Shown here in pieces: positions 49,652 through 59,288 of a stretch of DNA of 64,000 nt (positions are counted from its first letter, which is position 1; every line of letters starts with the position of its first letter). Source of the DNA: a virus. The notes below the pieces were generated by a model, which did no database searches, was not told where the DNA came from, and saw only the letters and a list, made by a program, of their open reading frames with translations. The stretch lies in IMG/VR virus record IMGVR_UViG_3300042482_000702, positions 199,355-263,354 of that record. One strand, written 5' to 3'. A program made the position numbers and the translations under genes.

Positions 49652-51421
49652 TTATCTTCCACCAAATAACCAACCATATTTCATATAATCGTCTTTAGAA
49701 ACTTGACTGGAACTAAATTGGTTTATTCTTTCGGTTAAATTTGGCATAACCGGATTAAAAGAAATGGATTGTCCTATGTTCTGATTATTACTAACCGACC
49801 AAGAATCAATCATCGCTTTGGTATGTTCTGTTACTTTGGTTAAATTACTAAATGATGATTCAGCCACATATGTTGCCATAGCAATTGACATAATTAAATC
49901 ATCGTGGTGTCCTTTCTGGTGGTCAGGTCTACCATTCATATAGATAAAAGTATTCATTTCCCCACATAAACGAGTACTATAAATTTTAAATCCGTGTCTT
50001 AATACTTCTTCAAAAGACGCAATAATTTGAACCCTTTTATTATTAAAATTTATTCCTGGTATTTTATCTAAAGCTTTTGGGTCGTATTTCCATTTATTTG
50101 ATGAGTCAACCCCATCAATATATAAATTTCTATATCCCATCTCTTGCATTTTTCTCGCTGTTGATACGCCCATTCCTCCGGTAATATCAATAACAACAAA
50201 ACACGAATACATTGTCGCCCATTTATAGGCGATTTCTGCCATAACATCGGGTGGTATTTTCCCCACATATTCGGCAACTTGTTCATTAGTGTCAAAATCT
50301 ACAATTTGGAATGAACTAAAATCTTCACTATCACCCCTAGATACATCACAACCCATAATATATTTATGACCGATAACTGGTTCTTTCCAAATCCAAAGGG
50401 CGTTACCCATCATTTTACTAATAGGGTCTTTAACCATATTTTCATGGATTCCTTGCATCATTTTAGAATCAAATACATTATCACCTGACCCAAGGAAATT
50501 ACATTCTAACTCCTGAGATACTTTACGTTTGTCGTATTTTAATTTTTTAACCATCGCTTCAAACCAAGAAGAACAAGGTTTGTATCCATCATCCATTAAA
50601 ACTCTTAATTCTTTATAGTCTCTTTCATATGGTGATATGTTAGCCCAACTAATGGTTTCTTTTTCATCATAATCTTCTTTATTTAAAAGGTAATGAATAA
50701 TATCCTCAGTTTTAACCATATATAAATCTTTAGTATAACGAGGGTCACGATACCAATACATTTCGGTAATCTTGAAGTCGTTCATACCTCTTAAAGCTTG
50801 GTCATAAATTTCATAGTAAATTGGGTCATATCCATTGGGTGTAGAAACCACAATTACTTTACCCCCCGTAGATAGGGATGCCATACAGGCAGACCAGAAG
50901 TCATTGTCGGCTTCAATAAACGCCGCCTCATCAAATATTAATATTGTAGGTGTAAATCCACGAAGTGCATCCTTTGATGTTGCAACGGCTTTTACTTCAC
51001 TACCATTAAGTAATTTATAATGTTTTTGAGCGTTTTTATCAGGGGAAAATCCAATACCAACCCAGTCAGGCCATTGAGCAACAAATGCTCTAATCTTGTT
51101 CGCCATTTCAATAGATGTATCAAGTTTGTTGGCAATAATTAAGACTTTCTCGGGTTTTGTTTTTTTGGCAAACGATAATTTCATTGACGCCCAAGCTGCG
51201 GTAACGGTTGTTACACCCGCTTGTCTGTATTTTAACGCAATGTTTTCGTTGTTGTTTTCGTAATCCTCAAGTAAGGTTATTTGGTCGGGGAATAATTCTA
51301 ATGGGACATATTTTGATACAGTATTGTCATAAGTTTGTAGATACGTCTTTAACGCGTAACTTACATCCTTATGACATTTTACATATTCTATTAATACTTG
51401 CTCTCTTGTTAAATTTGACAT
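49652..51421 (-). CDS. Terminase large subunit, T4 gp17-like
   Basis: 589 residues. The ATPase half has ENIALKYRQAGVTTVTAAWA (a deviant Walker A without Lys in the usual place; the Lys precedes it), TILIFDEAAFIE (Walker B with the D-E pair) and VVSTPNGYDPIYYE (motif III). The nuclease half has GCDVSRGDSEDFSSFQIVDF (RNase H-like D), VVIDITGGMGVS and GHHDDLIMSIAMA (final acidic motif). It packages DNA into proheads and cuts concatemers. It lies upstream of the portal in the T4 order, with two fibre-like genes between. Confidence 0.93.
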   Translation of the reverse strand: MSNLTREQVLIEYVKCHKDVSYALKTYLQTYDNTVSKYVPLELFPDQITLLEDYENNNENIALKYRQAGVTTVTAAWASMKLSFAKKTKPEKVLIIANKLDTSIEMANKIRAFVAQWPDWVGIGFSPDKNAQKHYKLLNGSEVKAVATSKDALRGFTPTILIFDEAAFIEADNDFWSACMASLSTGGKVIVVSTPNGYDPIYYEIYDQALRGMNDFKITEMYWYRDPRYTKDLYMVKTEDIIHYLLNKEDYDEKETISWANISPYERDYKELRVLMDDGYKPCSSWFEAMVKKLKYDKRKVSQELECNFLGSGDNVFDSKMMQGIHENMVKDPISKMMGNALWIWKEPVIGHKYIMGCDVSRGDSEDFSSFQIVDFDTNEQVAEYVGKIPPDVMAEIAYKWATMYSCFVVIDITGGMGVSTARKMQEMGYRNLYIDGVDSSNKWKYDPKALDKIPGINFNNKRVQIIASFEEVLRHGFKIYSTRLCGEMNTFIYMNGRPDHQKGHHDDLIMSIAMATYVAESSFSNLTKVTEHTKAMIDSWSVSNNQNIGQSISFNPVMPNLTERINQFSSSQVSKDDYMKYGWLFGGR

Positions 51422-51440
51422 ACATTGTCGTTTTGTTTGT

Positions 51441-52799
51441 TTAGAACCCTAGTTCTGACAAATCAAAATCATCAAAGTCGTCATCACCGTAGTCTTCGTT
51501 ATCATCATCGGAACCCATTTTTTCATCGTATTCGTCTTTTTTCAAATCTTCAGTAATTTCATTTACCATTCTTTGAATAAATTCACCGCCTTTTGGGTCA
51601 CCTTCTAAAATTAATTTAGCTACTCTCATAAATTCTGCTGCCGATAATTTTGAAAATCTAACAAATAAGTAATGTTGGATATGTTTCATATCATCTTCAA
51701 ATAATTTGTCCGGATATGATTCTATAAATTTCTCCCAAAATATTGGACCTAATCTAGAATCCCATACCTCAGCAGGTAAAGTATCTTCAGAACCTAAAAC
51801 CATTTCAGCTTGTCTTGGGTCATCAGGTAAACCGTGAGTACCAAAAACTTCATAAACACCTTTCACTAATTCGTGAATTAATAAAGGGAATGTCATTGCT
51901 TTTGCTTTAACTGTTGGTGGGTCGGTTTCTTCATCAACTTCACTTTGACCCATTTGACCACCACCTCCGGCTGCCATACCTTCCATATCAGGATATAACC
52001 AATATAAATGTTCCATTAAGGATTGTGTGACACCATAAAGGTTTAATAAATTAGGGTCTAATCTATTAATTTCATCACTAAGTAAAACATACATATGTCC
52101 ACCTTTAAATGCTGCTCCTTGTATAAGAGAATTAATCATTCTTCTTTTTGCCTTCTCTAAATTGAATTGTTCAAATTCGTCGGCAAAATCTTGTAATTCT
52201 TCACTATGTTCTTCAGCCTTTTTGAAGGCGTCTTTAACTTCTTCTTCACTAGGTTGTGTTGGTTCTGCTTGCATTCCTTGAGCGGCACCCATTGGTCGTT
52301 GGATAAGTTGAGCGTCAAATTGTAAAGACCCTTCAGGTATACCCAATTCTTTTTTAACCAAATTAACAGCCAAATTCTCAAGATATTCTTTATTTTGAGA
52401 TTCAACTCTCATAATTTGTTGTAGACTATTCATTACGGTTTGCATAATGTTCATCATAGGGTTATTTCCTTGTATAGCGGAAGTATCACCCAAATAACGT
52501 CTTACCTTATCTACAGAGTCTTTAAAACGTTTTGAGGATATAACCTCAATATAATCAGTTTCACCATCGTTTGGTAATGCCGGATGTTCAGCGTAAGGAG
52601 TTTGTCTTGAAGTTATTTTTCTCTCGATTCCCGGTTCCATTCTTTCCGGACCTTCATAGCTAATAGGAGCCTCTTTTAAATTAGATTTAATTTCATTTAA
52701 AATTAACTGTTCTTTTTTTGTTAAACCTTCGTTAACTAATTTTTTTTCTAAATTCGCCTTTGATTTCAATATCTTTTCCATTTTTAAATTTACACTCAT
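51441..52799 (-). CDS. Hypothetical protein, 452 residues, beside terminase
   Basis: Not recognised. A helical N-terminus (KANLEKKLVNEGLTKKEQLILNEIKSNL), a Met/Gln-rich centre (MMNIMQTVMNSLQQIMRVES), a conserved-looking folded part (FPLLIHELVKGVYEVFGTHGLP; HIQHYLFVRFSKLSAAEFMRVAK) and an acidic C-terminus (DDDNEDYGDDDFDDFDLSEL). It starts at the stop of the previous gene (TAATG) and lies 19 bases before terminase. It may be a packaging partner or head protein. Confidence 0.55.
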   Translation of the reverse strand: MSVNLKMEKILKSKANLEKKLVNEGLTKKEQLILNEIKSNLKEAPISYEGPERMEPGIERKITSRQTPYAEHPALPNDGETDYIEVISSKRFKDSVDKVRRYLGDTSAIQGNNPMMNIMQTVMNSLQQIMRVESQNKEYLENLAVNLVKKELGIPEGSLQFDAQLIQRPMGAAQGMQAEPTQPSEEEVKDAFKKAEEHSEELQDFADEFEQFNLEKAKRRMINSLIQGAAFKGGHMYVLLSDEINRLDPNLLNLYGVTQSLMEHLYWLYPDMEGMAAGGGGQMGQSEVDEETDPPTVKAKAMTFPLLIHELVKGVYEVFGTHGLPDDPRQAEMVLGSEDTLPAEVWDSRLGPIFWEKFIESYPDKLFEDDMKHIQHYLFVRFSKLSAAEFMRVAKLILEGDPKGGEFIQRMVNEITEDLKKDEYDEKMGSDDDNEDYGDDDFDDFDLSELGF

Positions 52800-53728
52800 T
52801 ACCCTTTAAGTTTAATACCTATTTCATTAAAAGACAACCAACTTGGTAAATTCTTTTTAATTGCTTTTGGAGCTGGTTTAGGTCCTGGTTTTGGACTATA
52901 TGGTGACCCCGGTTTTTTAGGTTTTGTTCCCGGTTTAACCGTTGGTCTTGCCGGAGCAATTTCAGGAGATTGTTCACCAATTTCTTTTTTCGCCTTTGGA
53001 GCTGGTTTAACACCAGGTTTAGGTTTGTATGGAGAATCAGTTCCCGGTTTTGTTGTTGGTTTAACTTTTGGTTTTGCAGGGGCAGTTTCTGACCCTTCAT
53101 CTAAAAGACTTAAAAAATCTTTTTTACTCATTTTTGGAGTAATGTGTTTCTCAACTAATTTTGTAATTCTATTTTCCAATTCACTTACAAATTTAGGGTT
53201 TGGTTGGACTTGTCCTACTTTATTTGACATAATTTTAGTGTGTGCGTTTTGTACCATATCTAAATAACCTTCTTTAGTTTCTGTTTTCTTTTCGGGTAGT
53301 TTAGCAAAGTTAGTATCTTTTGAGAATTCATCAGCCATTTTACACCATTTTTTTTGTTCTTTGGTTTTTCCATCACCACATTTAGCGAAGAAATATTTTT
53401 GTTGTTTTTTAGATTCAAATTTTTCATCTACTTCACCTTCAACCGTTTCGTCTTTTTCAGACACAACTGTTAATTTTTTAGTTGCCGGGTCTATACTCAT
53501 TGGAACACCTTTTTTAGCCATCAAATCTTGAGCTGCTTTTCTATCAGTATCTACCGCTGGGTCAAATGTAGTTGTTGTGGAGGTTTTTGTAACTGATTCT
53601 TTAGTATCTTTTTTAGATTCCGCTAATTTACCAAATAATAAATTAACTTGAGATTCACTTAAATTTTCTAAAGTGGATGGTTTTAATCCGTGACCAATTA
53701 ACTTTAATTTTTTTTGATTAGTGTTCAT
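52799..53728 (-). CDS. Hypothetical protein with a Pro-Lys-rich C-terminal half
   Basis: 309 residues from the ATG at 53726-53728 (MNTNQKKLKLIGHGLKPS); a longer frame would need a TTG at 53746. The first 200 residues are charged (ESKKQQKYFFAKCGDGKTKEQ). The last 100 carry K-P-G-x-K-P-A-P-K repeats, i.e. a basic disordered linker that could bind nucleic acid or span the head interior. It overlaps its upstream neighbour by 11 bases. Confidence 0.5.
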   Translation of the reverse strand: MNTNQKKLKLIGHGLKPSTLENLSESQVNLLFGKLAESKKDTKESVTKTSTTTTFDPAVDTDRKAAQDLMAKKGVPMSIDPATKKLTVVSEKDETVEGEVDEKFESKKQQKYFFAKCGDGKTKEQKKWCKMADEFSKDTNFAKLPEKKTETKEGYLDMVQNAHTKIMSNKVGQVQPNPKFVSELENRITKLVEKHITPKMSKKDFLSLLDEGSETAPAKPKVKPTTKPGTDSPYKPKPGVKPAPKAKKEIGEQSPEIAPARPTVKPGTKPKKPGSPYSPKPGPKPAPKAIKKNLPSWLSFNEIGIKLKG

Positions 53729-54128
53729 ATATAATTGTTTTTTCAAATTCTAAAACGATATCTCGTTCATATAATTTATTTTTAACCGATTCTTCGGTTT
53801 CTCCAAATTTAAAAACCAACCTTTTTTGGTGGTTAAAATCAACATCATCGTTTTCATTTTCCCAAGACAATGATATAATACCATCAATAGTATCAATCAT
53901 CGAGAAATAGTCAGAGTTTTGAATTACTGACATTGTTATAACGTCATTCTTCAAAACTCCTACTTTTTTTATATGTTCTAAATCAGGTGGTAACGGGTAA
54001 CCATTAGATGGTTTTGAATCCCAGTTTTCCCCCCAAATATCTTCTGAACTATCCGAAAAAATAAATTCATATATGTTATCACCCTTATAATTTGGACCTA
54101 ATTCATTAACATATATTAAATAATTCAT
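53718..54128 (-). CDS. Hypothetical protein, 136 residues
   Basis: Not recognised. Beta-rich and acidic (MNYLIYVNELGPNYKGDNIYEFIF; WENENDDVDFNHQKRLVFKFG), with the neat composition of a virion connector or neck protein. Short overlaps at both ends (shared base with the upstream stop; 11 bases downstream) show it belongs to the packaging operon. Confidence 0.55.
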   Translation of the reverse strand: MNYLIYVNELGPNYKGDNIYEFIFSDSSEDIWGENWDSKPSNGYPLPPDLEHIKKVGVLKNDVITMSVIQNSDYFSMIDTIDGIISLSWENENDDVDFNHQKRLVFKFGETEESVKNKLYERDIVLEFEKTIIYEH

Positions 54129-55705
54129 TACAATATTTGACCTTTGGTGTTTACTCTTAATTGTTTATTGTTCATTTCAAACACTAAATTATTTTTGTTA
54201 GTTTTACCAATTAATTTTGCTTCAGGATATTTGTTAATCACTTTAGTTGATGCAACTTCTTGAGAAATACTTTCAGAAAGTTTTTTAATATTACTAATTT
54301 TTTCTTTTCTAACTTCCTTTAATGAAGTTGATTGTTGTATTTTAGATTCTAAAATTTGTTTTTCTTTCTCATTGATTTTAAAATATTTTTCCAAAATACT
54401 ATCAACTTTTGATTCGCTAAACAATCCTTCTATCATTTCTTCCATACGACTAGAATGGTCGTCACTCATAGAATGATGTCTATTTTTACGCTTTGGATAG
54501 TTTGGTAATTCATCGTAGATATCATCCGGGTTTTCATCATTAACATCATCATAACTAAATCCTTCACCCATCTCATCTTTTCTAGTTTTAACTTTAAATG
54601 GTTTACCTGTTGTTTTTTTATAGTAATTAAAAGCGTTTTCACCATCATTTGGTCCAAACCAGTTTTGTTTATCACCATATTTGTCGTGTAATTGTTTAAA
54701 AGTTTCAAATTCTTCAGTATCAAAATCATCACCAGCTATTCCATATAACTCAGAATCTTTAGGTGTTCTATCTTTTTCATCAAAATATTTATCACCTTTG
54801 AAATCTTTTCTATCTAAATTACCAAATGAACCATACATTCCTTCACCCATTTCACCACTTGGTACTTCAGGTTGTAATTCTTCATCACCCATTTCGTCAG
54901 AACCCATTTCGTCTTGACCTTCATCATTTCCACCATCAAAAGGATTTTCATCTTCAATACCTTCTAATTTATTCATAATATCTTCTTTATCTTCTTCTTC
55001 TAAAGATTCTAAATCTAAAGCCGATAAAATAGAGTTGATAACATATTTTACATCTTTTGATGAAAGATTTTCTTCTTCACTATCTTCAAGGATTCTTAAT
55101 TTTTGAGCTAATTTCCCTGTTAATTTTTGAATAACTTTAAGGTTAACAACCTCATCGTCCATTTCTTGGTCATCTCCTAAATCCATATCTTCTTCCGGTT
55201 CAGGTAAATCTAATTCTTCTTCAGGTGCAGGAGCGGGGGCAGGTGCCGGTGCAGGAGCGGGTGCTGGTGCAGGAGCCGGAGCAGCTGCCGGTGCTACTTG
55301 TTCTGTCGCATCTATTTTTAAAATATATTTCGTAGCGTCATTATCGCTTTCAAAAAATAAATTAACATTATTTTCTTGACCTTCATTAACATTAATTTCT
55401 TTTGCAATTAAGTTAAGTCTTTTAAAGGCTTGTGAATATGATGAATAATATTTTCTATTTTTCATAGGGTCTAAATAATCACCTTCACCGGTAGATTCGG
55501 ATATTGTTTTTTTAATTACATAACCATTTCTTTCTTTAACAATTTGATAATTGTTTCCGTCAGCCAATACTTTATTATATTCAACTGATTTATTCTCATT
55601 AATTGAATTTGGAGTATTTTCTTTATATCTGGCAATTTCCATTATACGAGTAATTTTTTCCATACCCTCTAATTTTTCACTACCAACTGGTTTTAATTTT
55701 CCCAT
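54128..55705 (-). CDS. Large acidic hypothetical protein with a Pro-Ala hinge
   Basis: 525 residues. The N-terminal part includes KKTISESTGEGDYLDPMKN, where I-S-E precedes S-T, a candidate protease site (residues 68-70). A Pro-Ala run (APAPAPAPAPAP, about residues 138-160) leads to a strongly acidic helical region (EEELDLPEPEEDMDLGDDQE), another acidic linker with Met-Gly-Glu repeats and a basic C-terminus (LVFEMNNKQLRVNTKG). Length and charge suggest a core or head protein. It begins the packaging operon. Not recognised. Confidence 0.55.
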   Translation of the reverse strand: MGKLKPVGSEKLEGMEKITRIMEIARYKENTPNSINENKSVEYNKVLADGNNYQIVKERNGYVIKKTISESTGEGDYLDPMKNRKYYSSYSQAFKRLNLIAKEINVNEGQENNVNLFFESDNDATKYILKIDATEQVAPAAAPAPAPAPAPAPAPAPAPAPEEELDLPEPEEDMDLGDDQEMDDEVVNLKVIQKLTGKLAQKLRILEDSEEENLSSKDVKYVINSILSALDLESLEEEDKEDIMNKLEGIEDENPFDGGNDEGQDEMGSDEMGDEELQPEVPSGEMGEGMYGSFGNLDRKDFKGDKYFDEKDRTPKDSELYGIAGDDFDTEEFETFKQLHDKYGDKQNWFGPNDGENAFNYYKKTTGKPFKVKTRKDEMGEGFSYDDVNDENPDDIYDELPNYPKRKNRHHSMSDDHSSRMEEMIEGLFSESKVDSILEKYFKINEKEKQILESKIQQSTSLKEVRKEKISNIKKLSESISQEVASTKVINKYPEAKLIGKTNKNNLVFEMNNKQLRVNTKGQIL

Positions 55706-55738
55706 TTTTTTATTTTTGTTTTTTAAATTAATTTATAT

Positions 55739-55745
55739 ATAAATA
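55739..55745 (-). promoter_or_regulatory. Candidate late promoter motif TATTTAT
   Basis: Minus-strand GAATATATTTATATATAAAT, 33 bases before the 55705 ATG, heading the packaging operon. Confidence 0.4.
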
Positions 55746-55781
55746 TATTCAGAATTAAAAATGTTGAGATTTTAATTCTTT

Positions 55782-56528
55782 TTATTGTATTTCATTTAAG
55801 GATAATGATTTATCAATGTACTCATTTTGAAAATCAAACAATTTTTCTAGGTATCCATTTCTTCTTAATACCTTGAAAACTAAATTTTCATTTGATAGTT
55901 CCCCACCTTTTTCTAACCCTGAAGTTCTATACTTTTTTAACTTATCTTTATACCTATCTATTAATTTTTTCGCATCGTCCAATGATTCATCTTTAGCGTT
56001 TTCAATAACATCATCAATGGTTTTCATCCATTCTTCTGATTTTATTTTAACTGATTGGGTATCAATTTCTACATTTTCTTTTTTTGGTTCGCTAACCCAT
56101 TCATCAAATAAAACAGAATATTCACCACTACTAAAATGTTTTTCTACATCATCCTGAACATACAATTCAACATCATATCCATATATGGTTATATTATGTT
56201 TGTCATTATATAAAGTTTTTTTTAATCTAAACAATTCTTCATACAATGGTAATTCTTTTTCCGAAAATTGTTTAAAATCCACAATTATATGTAAATCAAC
56301 ATCAGAATATTTTGACCAATTAAAATTTGCCAACGAACCGGTCATAACCACATCGGAGACAATTACATCAACACCCAAAAAATCAATGAACTCATAAGCA
56401 ATTTCTAAAAGACGTTCCCTTACTTTGGGAGCCATCGTTTCTACTTCATCTTCTTGTGAGTTCCAAAATTTAGGATTTAGTTCGTCTTGTAATCTAAAAC
56501 TGGATAATATACTTTTTAAATTGCTCAT
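55782..56528 (-). CDS. Nucleotidyltransferase-fold protein
   Basis: 248 residues. VVMTGSLANFNWSKYSDVDLHIIVDF is the NTP-transferase signature (G-S, then D-x-D with S-D-V-D-L), and YGYDVELYVQDD supplies the third acidic position. The rest is helical (EWMKTIDDVIENAKDESL). It could transfer NMP or another group to a small molecule, RNA or protein. Similar small nucleotidyltransferases are known in phages without clear roles. It also resembles antitoxin/MNT-type folds, but there is no HEPN partner beside it. Confidence 0.65.
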   Translation of the reverse strand: MSNLKSILSSFRLQDELNPKFWNSQEDEVETMAPKVRERLLEIAYEFIDFLGVDVIVSDVVMTGSLANFNWSKYSDVDLHIIVDFKQFSEKELPLYEELFRLKKTLYNDKHNITIYGYDVELYVQDDVEKHFSSGEYSVLFDEWVSEPKKENVEIDTQSVKIKSEEWMKTIDDVIENAKDESLDDAKKLIDRYKDKLKKYRTSGLEKGGELSNENLVFKVLRRNGYLEKLFDFQNEYIDKSLSLNEIQ

Positions 56529-56533
56529 TAACT

Positions 56534-56540
56534 ATAAATA
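56534..56540 (-). promoter_or_regulatory. Candidate late promoter motif TATTTAT
   Basis: Minus-strand AAGTATTTATAGTT, 5 bases before the 56528 ATG. A further, more distal TATAAATA lies at 56547-56554. Confidence 0.35.
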
Positions 56541-56558
56541 CTTAAATATTTATAATTG

Positions 56559-56801
56559 TTACAATTTTTTGTATTTGAATACCTTTGAAATATCTGTGGT
56601 AAAAAACTTACCTTGTGATTCCGCCATTCTGAATTTTGTATATACATTATGAGGAACTGCCTCATACTCGTATTTCATACCATTTTTAAACTCAGCGATT
56701 AATTTTTTAGTTTCGGTATCGTATTCAGTTTTTACGATATTTGTTGACTCAATTTCATTAATAATTTTAGTCCCGTCTATTGTTTCTTTTTTTATTGCCA
56801 T
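56559..56801 (-). CDS. KTSC-domain protein
   Basis: 80 residues. The sequence IESTNIVKTEYDTETKKLIAEFKNGMKYEYEAVPHNVYTKFRMAESQGKFF (read in segments) matches the KTSC fold: S-x-x-I-x-x-x-x-Y, L-x-x-x-F-x-N-G-x-x-Y-x-Y, V-P, and A-x-S-x-G-x-F-F. KTSC proteins occur beside lysyl-tRNA synthetase or on phages; the function is unknown. It overlaps the upstream gene by 35 bases. Confidence 0.75.
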   Translation of the reverse strand: MAIKKETIDGTKIINEIESTNIVKTEYDTETKKLIAEFKNGMKYEYEAVPHNVYTKFRMAESQGKFFTTDISKVFKYKKL

Positions 56802-57099
56802 TTTTTAAAGGTGTTTCTAAATCAATTATTTGTAATTTATCCATAAGATAAGCGTTAAACTCATTATTATCAACATCACCAAAAAAACTTCTTAATTCTG
56901 AATAAACATTATTCTTTAATGTTGAGAATTTTTGAAAGTTTCTCATAATATCATTTGGGTAATATGGGGGTTTTTTAATATCCTCGTCAGACCAACCTTC
57001 CCGTTGGAATGACAATCTAAGATTCCTATAAGTTTCTGTTAGTTCATTATCAATACCTAAAGTATCGATATATTTCATCCAAGCATTTTTATAATCCAT
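56767..57099 (-). CDS. Hypothetical protein, 110 residues
   Basis: Not recognised. It starts with the ATG at 57097-57099 (MDYKNAWMKYIDTLGIDNEL); a longer frame would run into the clpC promoter and is rejected. Helical, with SFQREGWSDEDIKKPPYYPNDIM in the middle and a basic C-terminus (LKNGNKKRNNRRD). It overlaps the KTSC gene. The TATTTAT motif lies 4 bases before the start. Confidence 0.55.
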   Translation of the reverse strand: MDYKNAWMKYIDTLGIDNELTETYRNLRLSFQREGWSDEDIKKPPYYPNDIMRNFQKFSTLKNNVYSELRSFFGDVDNNEFNAYLMDKLQIIDLETPLKNGNKKRNNRRD

Positions 57100-57103
57100 T
57101 TTT

Positions 57104-57110
57104 ATAAATA
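57104..57110 (-). promoter_or_regulatory. Candidate late promoter motif TATTTAT
   Basis: Minus-strand AATATATTTATAAAAATGG, 4 bases before the 57099 ATG. A host-type promoter for clpC lies back-to-back on the plus strand. Confidence 0.35.
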
Positions 57111-57124
57111 TATTAAAAAAATGT

Positions 57125-57155
57125 TTTGGTAATCTAAAAATATGTATTACTTTTG
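57125..57155 (+). promoter_or_regulatory. Host-type promoter for the Clp gene
   Basis: TTTG (57125-57128), 19 bases, TACTTTTG (57148-57155): an exact fit to the Bacteroidota TTTG-N19-TAnnTTTG consensus. The ATG follows 56 bases downstream, leaving a leader of about 50 bases. Confidence 0.75.
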
Positions 57156-57211
57156 TCCAATCATTTGAAATAATGAAATTAACCCCTATACTTAAATAAA
57201 ACAAATTAATT

Positions 57212-59263
57212 ATGATAGAATCTATGGATGGTAACGAAGGAAGAGGTAAGAACACAAGTGTTTCCGAATCAGCAACACCAGTGTTAGACAATTTTAGTCG
57301 AGATTTAATAAAATTGGCTGAAGAAGGGAAATTAGACCCTGTTATTGGTAGAGAAAGTGAAATAACGAGAATTGCTCAAATTCTTTCTCGTAGAAAGAAA
57401 AATAACCCAATTATTATTGGAGAACCTGGTTGTGGTAAAACCGCCATTGTTGAGGGTCTCGCAATTAAAATCTATAATGGGGATTGTCCAAGAAATTTAA
57501 TGGATAAAAGAATCGTATCATTAGATATGACATCAATCGTTGCCGGAACAAAGTATCGTGGTCAATTTGAAGAACGAATGAAAGTAATTATAGAAGAATT
57601 ACAAAACGCACCAAACATCATCGTATTCATTGATGAGATTCATACCATTGTTGGAGCGGGAAATTCATCAGGTTCAATGGACGCATCAAACATCTTTAAA
57701 CCAGCTCTTGCTCGTGGAGAAATCCAATGTGTTGGAGCAACAACATTAGATGAATATAGAAAAAACTTTGAGAAAGATGGAGCGTTAGAAAGACGATTCC
57801 AAAAAGTTGTTGTTGATTCACCAACCAAAGGGGAAACATTACTTATCTTGGAACAATCAAAGGAAAAATATGAATCTTACCACAAGGTAACTTATTCCAA
57901 CGAGATTTTAAATCTATGTGTGGATTTAGCAGAAAGATATATCACCGATAGAGAATTTCCGGACAAGGCGTTTGACATCTTGGATGAGGTTGGGGCGAGA
58001 AGTCAGGTTGAAATTAAAATGCCGGATTCAATTGAAAAATTGAAATTACAAGCGTCCGATATTAAACAACAAAAAATGGATGTTGTTAAACGACAAGATT
58101 ACGAAGAAGCGGCAAATTTACGAGATAAAGAAAAGAGAGTTTTAACCAAACTTGAAACTGAAAAGAAAAAGTTTGAAGAGGAACTCTTAACTAATAAAAA
58201 AGAGATTACTGTTGATTTGGTTTATGAGGTTGTATCCAATATTACCAAAATTCCAATCACCAAATTAAACTCTGATGAGACTAAATTATTATCCGAAATG
58301 GAAAATAATTTATCCGATAAGGTTATTGGACAATCTGATGCAGTTTCAAAAATTGCCAAGTCAATTAGAAGAAGTAGAATCGGGATTAAAGACCCAAACA
58401 AACCAATTGGTTCATTTATCTTTTTAGGTTCAACTGGTGTTGGTAAAACATATCTAGCAAAACAACTCGCCAAACAAATGTTCGGTAGTGAGGATAATAT
58501 GATTCGTGTGGATATGTCGGAATACCAAGAAAAACATACCATATCAAGATTAATCGGAGCTCCTAGCGGATATGTTGGGTATGAAGATGGGGGACAACTA
58601 ACCGAACAGGTTAAAAATAAACCATATTCTGTTATTCTATTTGATGAGGTTGAGAAAGCTCATAAAGATATTTTCTCCACACTTCTTCAAGTATTGGATG
58701 AAGGACACTTAACCGATAGTTTAGGTAAGAAAATCAATTTCAAAAATTGTGTGATTATTATGACCTCAAATGTTGGTGCCAAAAAATTACAAGATTTTGG
58801 TTCAGGTGTTGGTTTTAAAACGGGGGGAAGTGCTTATGTTGAGGAGGAATATCGTAGAGATGTTTTGAAAAAGGAATTAAAGAAATTCTTTACTCCGGAA
58901 TTCTTAAATCGTGTGGACGAAATTGTAATCTTTAATTCTTTAGTGAAAGAAGATGTTAAAAAAATTGTGAAATTAGAATTGGATATTCTAACTAAACGAT
59001 TAACCGGAATGAAATATAACATCACTTTTGATGGTAGTGTTTTAGATTTAATATCTGATGTTGGATTTGATGAGACATACGGAGCAAGACCGATTAAAAG
59101 AGCTATCCAAGATAAACTTGAGGATTTTGTATCTGAAGAGATTATAAAAGGAAATGTTGTAGAAAACACTCCATACACAATCACCTCTGTTGATAAGGAA
59201 ATTAAATTTCAAGAGGTTGTTGAAGTTGTGAAAAAGACAAGAAAGAAAAAGGGGGATTTATAA
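57212..59263 (+). CDS. clpC: ClpC/ClpA-like AAA+ unfoldase without N-domain
   Basis: 683 residues. There are two AAA+ modules: Walker A GEPGCGKT (70-77) with B IVFIDEIH, and Walker A GSTGVGKT (about 406) with [13 protein letters not shown] short UVR-like segment ([15 protein letters not shown], about 294) replaces the long ClpB middle domain, so it is ClpC/ClpA-like and not a ClpB disaggregase. SGVGFKTG near residue 531 matches the VGF ClpP-docking loop. The usual 140-residue N-terminal adaptor domain is missing. It likely unfolds substrates and may feed host ClpP. Host-type promoter upstream, terminator downstream. Confidence 0.85.
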   Translation: MIESMDGNEGRGKNTSVSESATPVLDNFSRDLIKLAEEGKLDPVIGRESEITRIAQILSRRKKNNPIIIGEPGCGKTAIVEGLAIKIYNGDCPRNLMDKRIVSLDMTSIVAGTKYRGQFEERMKVIIEELQNAPNIIVFIDEIHTIVGAGNSSGSMDASNIFKPALARGEIQCVGATTLDEYRKNFEKDGALERRFQKVVVDSPTKGETLLILEQSKEKYESYHKVTYSNEILNLCVDLAERYITDREFPDKAFDILDEVGARSQVEIKMPDSIEKLKLQASDIKQQKMDVVKRQDYEEAANLRDKEKRVLTKLETEKKKFEEELLTNKKEITVDLVYEVVSNITKIPITKLNSDETKLLSEMENNLSDKVIGQSDAVSKIAKSIRRSRIGIKDPNKPIGSFIFLGSTGVGKTYLAKQLAKQMFGSEDNMIRVDMSEYQEKHTISRLIGAPSGYVGYEDGGQLTEQVKNKPYSVILFDEVEKAHKDIFSTLLQVLDEGHLTDSLGKKINFKNCVIIMTSNVGAKKLQDFGSGVGFKTGGSAYVEEEYRRDVLKKELKKFFTPEFLNRVDEIVIFNSLVKEDVKKIVKLELDILTKRLTGMKYNITFDGSVLDLISDVGFDETYGARPIKRAIQDKLEDFVSEEIIKGNVVENTPYTITSVDKEIKFQEVVEVVKKTRKKKGDL

Positions 59264-59288
59264 TCCCCTCTTTAAATACCAAAAAAAT

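Noticed and set aside
55195-55300. GC-rich Pro-Ala repeat as a possible foreign insertion
   Set aside because: It is a continuous in-frame hinge within the 54128-55705 gene. The composition is explained by Ala/Pro codons.
57099-57291. Long minus-strand extension of the 56767 gene up to 57291
   Set aside because: The extension covers the clpC start and its host-type promoter. The ATG at 57099 has a TATTTAT motif just upstream.
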